NCBI GenBank assembly: GCA_027065775.1
Contig: JAMONN010000168.1
Span: 1-34,423 of the forward strand
Origin: Flavobacteriaceae bacterium
Lineage (GTDB): Bacteria > Bacteroidota > Bacteroidia > Flavobacteriales > Flavobacteriaceae
Direction of reading: 5' to 3'
Length of the DNA stretch: 34,423 nucleotides
The translations under genes and the position numbers were made by a program. This document shows positions 31,649 through 34,423 of this stretch, one piece after another. The notes beneath the pieces were generated by a model that was given only the letters and a program-made list of their open reading frames with translations, ran no database searches and was not told the DNA's origin. Every line of letters begins with the position of its first letter. Position 1 is the first letter of the stretch.

Positions 31649-31656
31649 CAAATGTA
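31649..31656 (-). promoter_or_regulatory. Possible -7 element of recR
   Basis: TACATTTG on the minus strand fits TAnnTTTG but lies only four bases before the ATG, which would make the message nearly leaderless. It could be a chance match. Confidence 0.3.
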
Positions 31657-31737
31657 ACTGAAATAAGATTTAAAATTAAATGATTTAAAATTTAAAATTT
31701 TGTTTCTTTGTATTTGTACTAAACTGAAAATTAAAAA

Positions 31738-33204
31738 ATGAATCCAACTACTATTTTAATAATCATTGCAATATATTTTGGAGTTTTATATCTTATTTCC
31801 TGTCTAACAGGAAAAGATGATAGCAATGATTCTTTCTTTAAAGCAAATAAAAAATCACCTTGGTTTATTGTTGCTTTTGGTATGATTGGCGCAACGCTTT
31901 CTGGTGTAACTTTTATTTCTGTACCTGGAACTGTTGCAACACAACAATTTAGTTATATGCAAATGGTTTTTGGATTTGTTGCCGGAACTTTTGTGATTGC
32001 CTACGTATTGCTACCTATATATTATAAACATAATGTAACTTCAATTTACGAATATTTAAATATTAGATTAGGAAGTAAAACACACAAAGTTGGTGCTTTT
32101 TTCTTTTTATTATCTAGAACTATTGGCGCTGCTTTTAGAATATTTTTAGTTGCACTTGCTATGCAATATTTAATTTTTGAAGAATGGAACGTACCCTTTT
32201 TTGTAACCGTAATTATTTCGATTTTACTTATTTGGGTTTATACACACAGAGCAGGAATTAAAACAATTGTTTGGACTGACACTTTACAAACTCTATTTAT
32301 GCTTTTAGCAGTTGGTTTTGCAATTTATTTTATTAATCAGAAATTAGAATGGTCCTTTTTTGAATTTTTAAAATCCGAAGAATTAAAAAAATACAATAAA
32401 ATTTTATTTTTAGACGATTTTAAGAGTCCGTTATTTGCACTAAAATCATTTTTAGGCGGTGTTTTTATGGCAATTGCGATGACTGGAATTGATCAAGATA
32501 TGATGCAGAAAAATCTAACGTGTAAAAATGTAAAGGAAGCGCAAAAAAACATGATTTCTATGATTATTCTTTTAGTATTTGTTAATTTCATCTTTTTGTC
32601 ACTTGGTGCATTATTATATATTTATGCGGATAAATTCGGATTATCAGTACCAATTATTGATGGCGTTACACGAACCGATTTACTTTTTCCTATGATTGCT
32701 GTAAAAAGTGGTTTAGGCGCACCATTAGCCATAGTCTTTATCTTGGGGATAATTGCAGCAGCATATTCAAGTGCAGATTCTGCATTAACTTCATTAACAA
32801 CATCGTATTGTGTTGATTTTTTAGATATCGAAAAACGTGATAAATCCATTCAAAAATCACTTAGAAAAAAAGTACATATTGCAGTTTCTGTTATATTAGT
32901 TATTGTAGTTGTTTTATTTGAAAAAGTATTAGAGCGAAGTGTAATTAATGGTTTATTTACCATTGCAACTTATACTTACGGACCATTATTAGGTTTGTTC
33001 TTCTTTGGTATTTTTACCAAACACAAAATTAAAGAAAGTTATTTATCTTTAATTTTAATCTGTTCAATTTCTGTACTTTTTAGTTATTTACTTAAAGAAA
33101 ATTCGGTTAATTGGTTTAATGGTTATAAATTTGGATTTGAGTTATTAGGTTTGAACGGTCTTTTTACTTTTATTGGACTTTGGTTAATTAGAAAGAAAGA
33201 ATAA
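31738..33204 (+). CDS. Sodium:solute symporter (SSS family)
   Basis: A 488-aa inner-membrane protein with about thirteen hydrophobic helices spread over the whole length. SSS-family features include [12 protein letters not shown] near 57-68, the [14 protein letters not shown] segment near 346-360 and the charged loop [16 protein letters not shown]. The substrate (sugar, amino acid, sialic acid or another) cannot be told. Its stop overlaps the start of the next gene as TAATG, so the two are translationally coupled. Confidence 0.9.
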   Translation: MNPTTILIIIAIYFGVLYLISCLTGKDDSNDSFFKANKKSPWFIVAFGMIGATLSGVTFISVPGTVATQQFSYMQMVFGFVAGTFVIAYVLLPIYYKHNVTSIYEYLNIRLGSKTHKVGAFFFLLSRTIGAAFRIFLVALAMQYLIFEEWNVPFFVTVIISILLIWVYTHRAGIKTIVWTDTLQTLFMLLAVGFAIYFINQKLEWSFFEFLKSEELKKYNKILFLDDFKSPLFALKSFLGGVFMAIAMTGIDQDMMQKNLTCKNVKEAQKNMISMIILLVFVNFIFLSLGALLYIYADKFGLSVPIIDGVTRTDLLFPMIAVKSGLGAPLAIVFILGIIAAAYSSADSALTSLTTSYCVDFLDIEKRDKSIQKSLRKKVHIAVSVILVIVVVLFEKVLERSVINGLFTIATYTYGPLLGLFFFGIFTKHKIKESYLSLILICSISVLFSYLLKENSVNWFNGYKFGFELLGLNGLFTFIGLWLIRKKE

Positions 33205-33551
33205 TGATAGATAATCACATAAATTATATTGAATTTAAAACTACGGATTTAGAAAAAACAAAACATTTCTACACATCATGTTTTGGTTGGTCGTTTACAG
33301 ATTATGGGAAAATGTACGCTTCTTTTTCTGATAGCAATAGTGGTGTAAATGGTGGTTTTGAATTCACTAATGAACCCATTAAAAATGGTGCTCTTATAGT
33401 TTTGTATTGTGAAAATCTGAACAAAATTAAAGAGAAAATAATAGCGTTTGGTGGAAAAATTTCAAAAGATATATTTTCTTTTCCAGGCGGAAAAAGATTT
33501 CAATTTTTAGATTCTTCAGGAAATGAATTAGCAGTTTGGTCGGATAAATAA
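33204..33551 (+). CDS. VOC (glyoxalase/bleomycin resistance) family protein
   Basis: A 115-aa single-domain VOC protein: DNHINYIEFKTTDLEKTKHF at the start and FPGGKRFQFLDSSGNELAVW at the end form the two beta-alpha-beta halves. The metal/substrate role is undefined. The start overlaps the symporter stop, and pdxH follows six bases later, so it is the middle gene of a three-gene unit. Confidence 0.88.
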   Translation: MIDNHINYIEFKTTDLEKTKHFYTSCFGWSFTDYGKMYASFSDSNSGVNGGFEFTNEPIKNGALIVLYCENLNKIKEKIIAFGGKISKDIFSFPGGKRFQFLDSSGNELAVWSDK

Positions 33552-33557
33552 TATATA

Positions 33558-34199
33558 ATGAAAGATTTAAGCAACCACAGAAAAACATATAAAAAAGACG
33601 AACTTTTAGAAACTAATATTCCAGACAACCCAATGGAATTGTTTCAAAAATGGTTTTTTGATGCTGAAAAAATGGAATCTGGCGAAGCCAATGCCATGAA
33701 CTTAGCAACTATTGGTTTAGACGGTTTTCCTAAAAATAGAATTGTATTATTAAAACGTTTTACTTGGGAAGGTTTTGTTTTTTATACAAATTATGATTCC
33801 GAAAAAGGAAAAGCAATTGCAAAAAACAATAATGTTTGTTTGTCATTTTTCTGGCAAGGTTTAGAACGTCAAGTTATTATTAAAGGAGTTGCTGAAAAAA
33901 TTGCTGAAAATTTATCGGATGGTTATTTTGAATCTAGACCCGAAGGTTCTAAATTAGGCGCTTGGGCATCCGAACAAAGTGAAATTATTAGTTCTAGAGA
34001 TGAACTAGACGAAAAACTTATTGCTATGGAAAATAAATTCCGTGACAACGAAATTAAAAGACCAAAAAATTGGGGCGGTTATTTAATAAAACCACAAGTT
34101 ATCGAATTTTGGCAAGGAAGACCAAATAGAATGCACGATAGAATTCGATTTACTTTACAAGACGATTTTAGTTTTAAAATAGAACGATTACAACCTTAA
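33558..34199 (+). CDS. pdxH: Pyridoxamine 5'-phosphate oxidase
   Basis: A 213-aa FMN enzyme that oxidises pyridoxine or pyridoxamine phosphate to PLP. Family signatures are PKNRIVLLKRF, the FMN-contacting YTNYDSEKGKAI, and the C-terminal EFWQGRPNRMHDRIRF. Length is normal. It is last in the symporter-VOC-pdxH unit. Confidence 0.96.
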   Translation: MKDLSNHRKTYKKDELLETNIPDNPMELFQKWFFDAEKMESGEANAMNLATIGLDGFPKNRIVLLKRFTWEGFVFYTNYDSEKGKAIAKNNNVCLSFFWQGLERQVIIKGVAEKIAENLSDGYFESRPEGSKLGAWASEQSEIISSRDELDEKLIAMENKFRDNEIKRPKNWGGYLIKPQVIEFWQGRPNRMHDRIRFTLQDDFSFKIERLQP

Positions 34200-34403
34200 A
34201 AACGATTTCCTATATTTTAAACTCTTAAAGATTTCTTTAAAAACCCAAAACATCTAGAAAATTTAAATACTAGATTGGTAAAAATATGACGATTTTTAAA
34301 ATATCTTTAGTATTAGTTGAATTAATTGAAACCACAGTTCGTACGGAAAGTTTTTAATTTTTAGTAAATTAGCATTTTAAATAATTCTAGTAAACTTTCT
34401 ATC

Positions 34404-34423
34404 ATGAAAAAAAATTATCTAAT
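34404..34423 (+). CDS. Possible start of a further gene (cut by window edge)
   Basis: ATG at 34404 is followed by Lys-Lys-Asn-Tyr-Leu, the usual opening of a secreted or membrane protein in this group, and runs to the window edge. Only six codons are visible. The 204-nt spacer before it is AT-rich and has a weak ATCTAG/CTAGAT inverted repeat near 34253-34276. Confidence 0.3.

Overview
The window looks like chromosomal DNA of a member of the Bacteroidota, most likely a Flavobacteriaceae. The base composition is very AT-rich and there are almost no Shine-Dalgarno sequences. Several genes are preceded by the Bacteroidota -7 promoter element TAnnTTTG. One protein carries a type IX secretion (T9SS) sorting tail, and the intergenic spaces contain short imperfect repeats of the kind common in this family. 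No rRNA, tRNA, CRISPR array or classical transposase was seen.

Layout. 1-1734: 5' part of polA, leftward. 1859-6042: leftward run of a T9SS-secreted leucine-rich-repeat (LRR) protein, a YhcG/DUF1016 nuclease-like protein and dnaG; the first two overlap as TAATG. 6224-8218: clpP-clpX. 8415-10318: IPExxxVDY protein and pyruvate kinase. 10396-11653: purN and an RNase HI-like gene, leftward. 11834-14270: acpP, fabF, rnc, rightward. 14327-15490: class V aminotransferase. 15676-20962: a cyanophycin locus made of isoaspartyl peptidase, cyanophycinase and cyanophycin synthetase, interrupted between cphB and cphA by a frameshifted GxxExxY gene embedded in repeats. 21216-22136: a cytoplasmic LRR gene inside a small inverted-repeat cassette. 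22152-25661: a histidine-phosphatase lipoprotein and a GH3/serine-hydrolase fusion, leftward. 25673-26224: a second, intact GxxExxY gene bounded by inverted repeats. 26228-27528: a conserved protein often misnamed 'ABC transporter ATPase' and an epsilon-like exonuclease. 27812-29152: a 2-oxo acid dehydrogenase E2. 29326-34199: a Spy/CpxP-like protein, a glycosyltransferase, recR, a sodium:solute symporter, a VOC protein and pdxH. A further gene may begin at 34404.

How the genes work together. The clearest metabolic unit is cyanophycin storage: CphA builds the Asp-Arg polymer, CphB cuts it to beta-Asp-Arg dipeptides, and the isoaspartyl peptidase releases Asp and Arg. acpP-fabF is the fatty-acid elongation pair, clpP-clpX the housekeeping protease. 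The rest is mostly replication, repair and central metabolism.

The most unusual signal is the pairing of GxxExxY genes (predicted PD-(D/E)XK nuclease fold) with flanking short repeats. One copy is intact with near-perfect inverted ends; the other is frameshifted and lies in the cphB-cphA intergenic region. Solo repeats of the same type occur elsewhere, and other short repeats abut stop codons, provide a C-terminus, or lie in frame inside protein linkers of PolA and E2. This resembles the REP/RAYT arrangement of enterobacteria but with a nuclease-like gene in place of a transposase. That is a hypothesis from architecture only.
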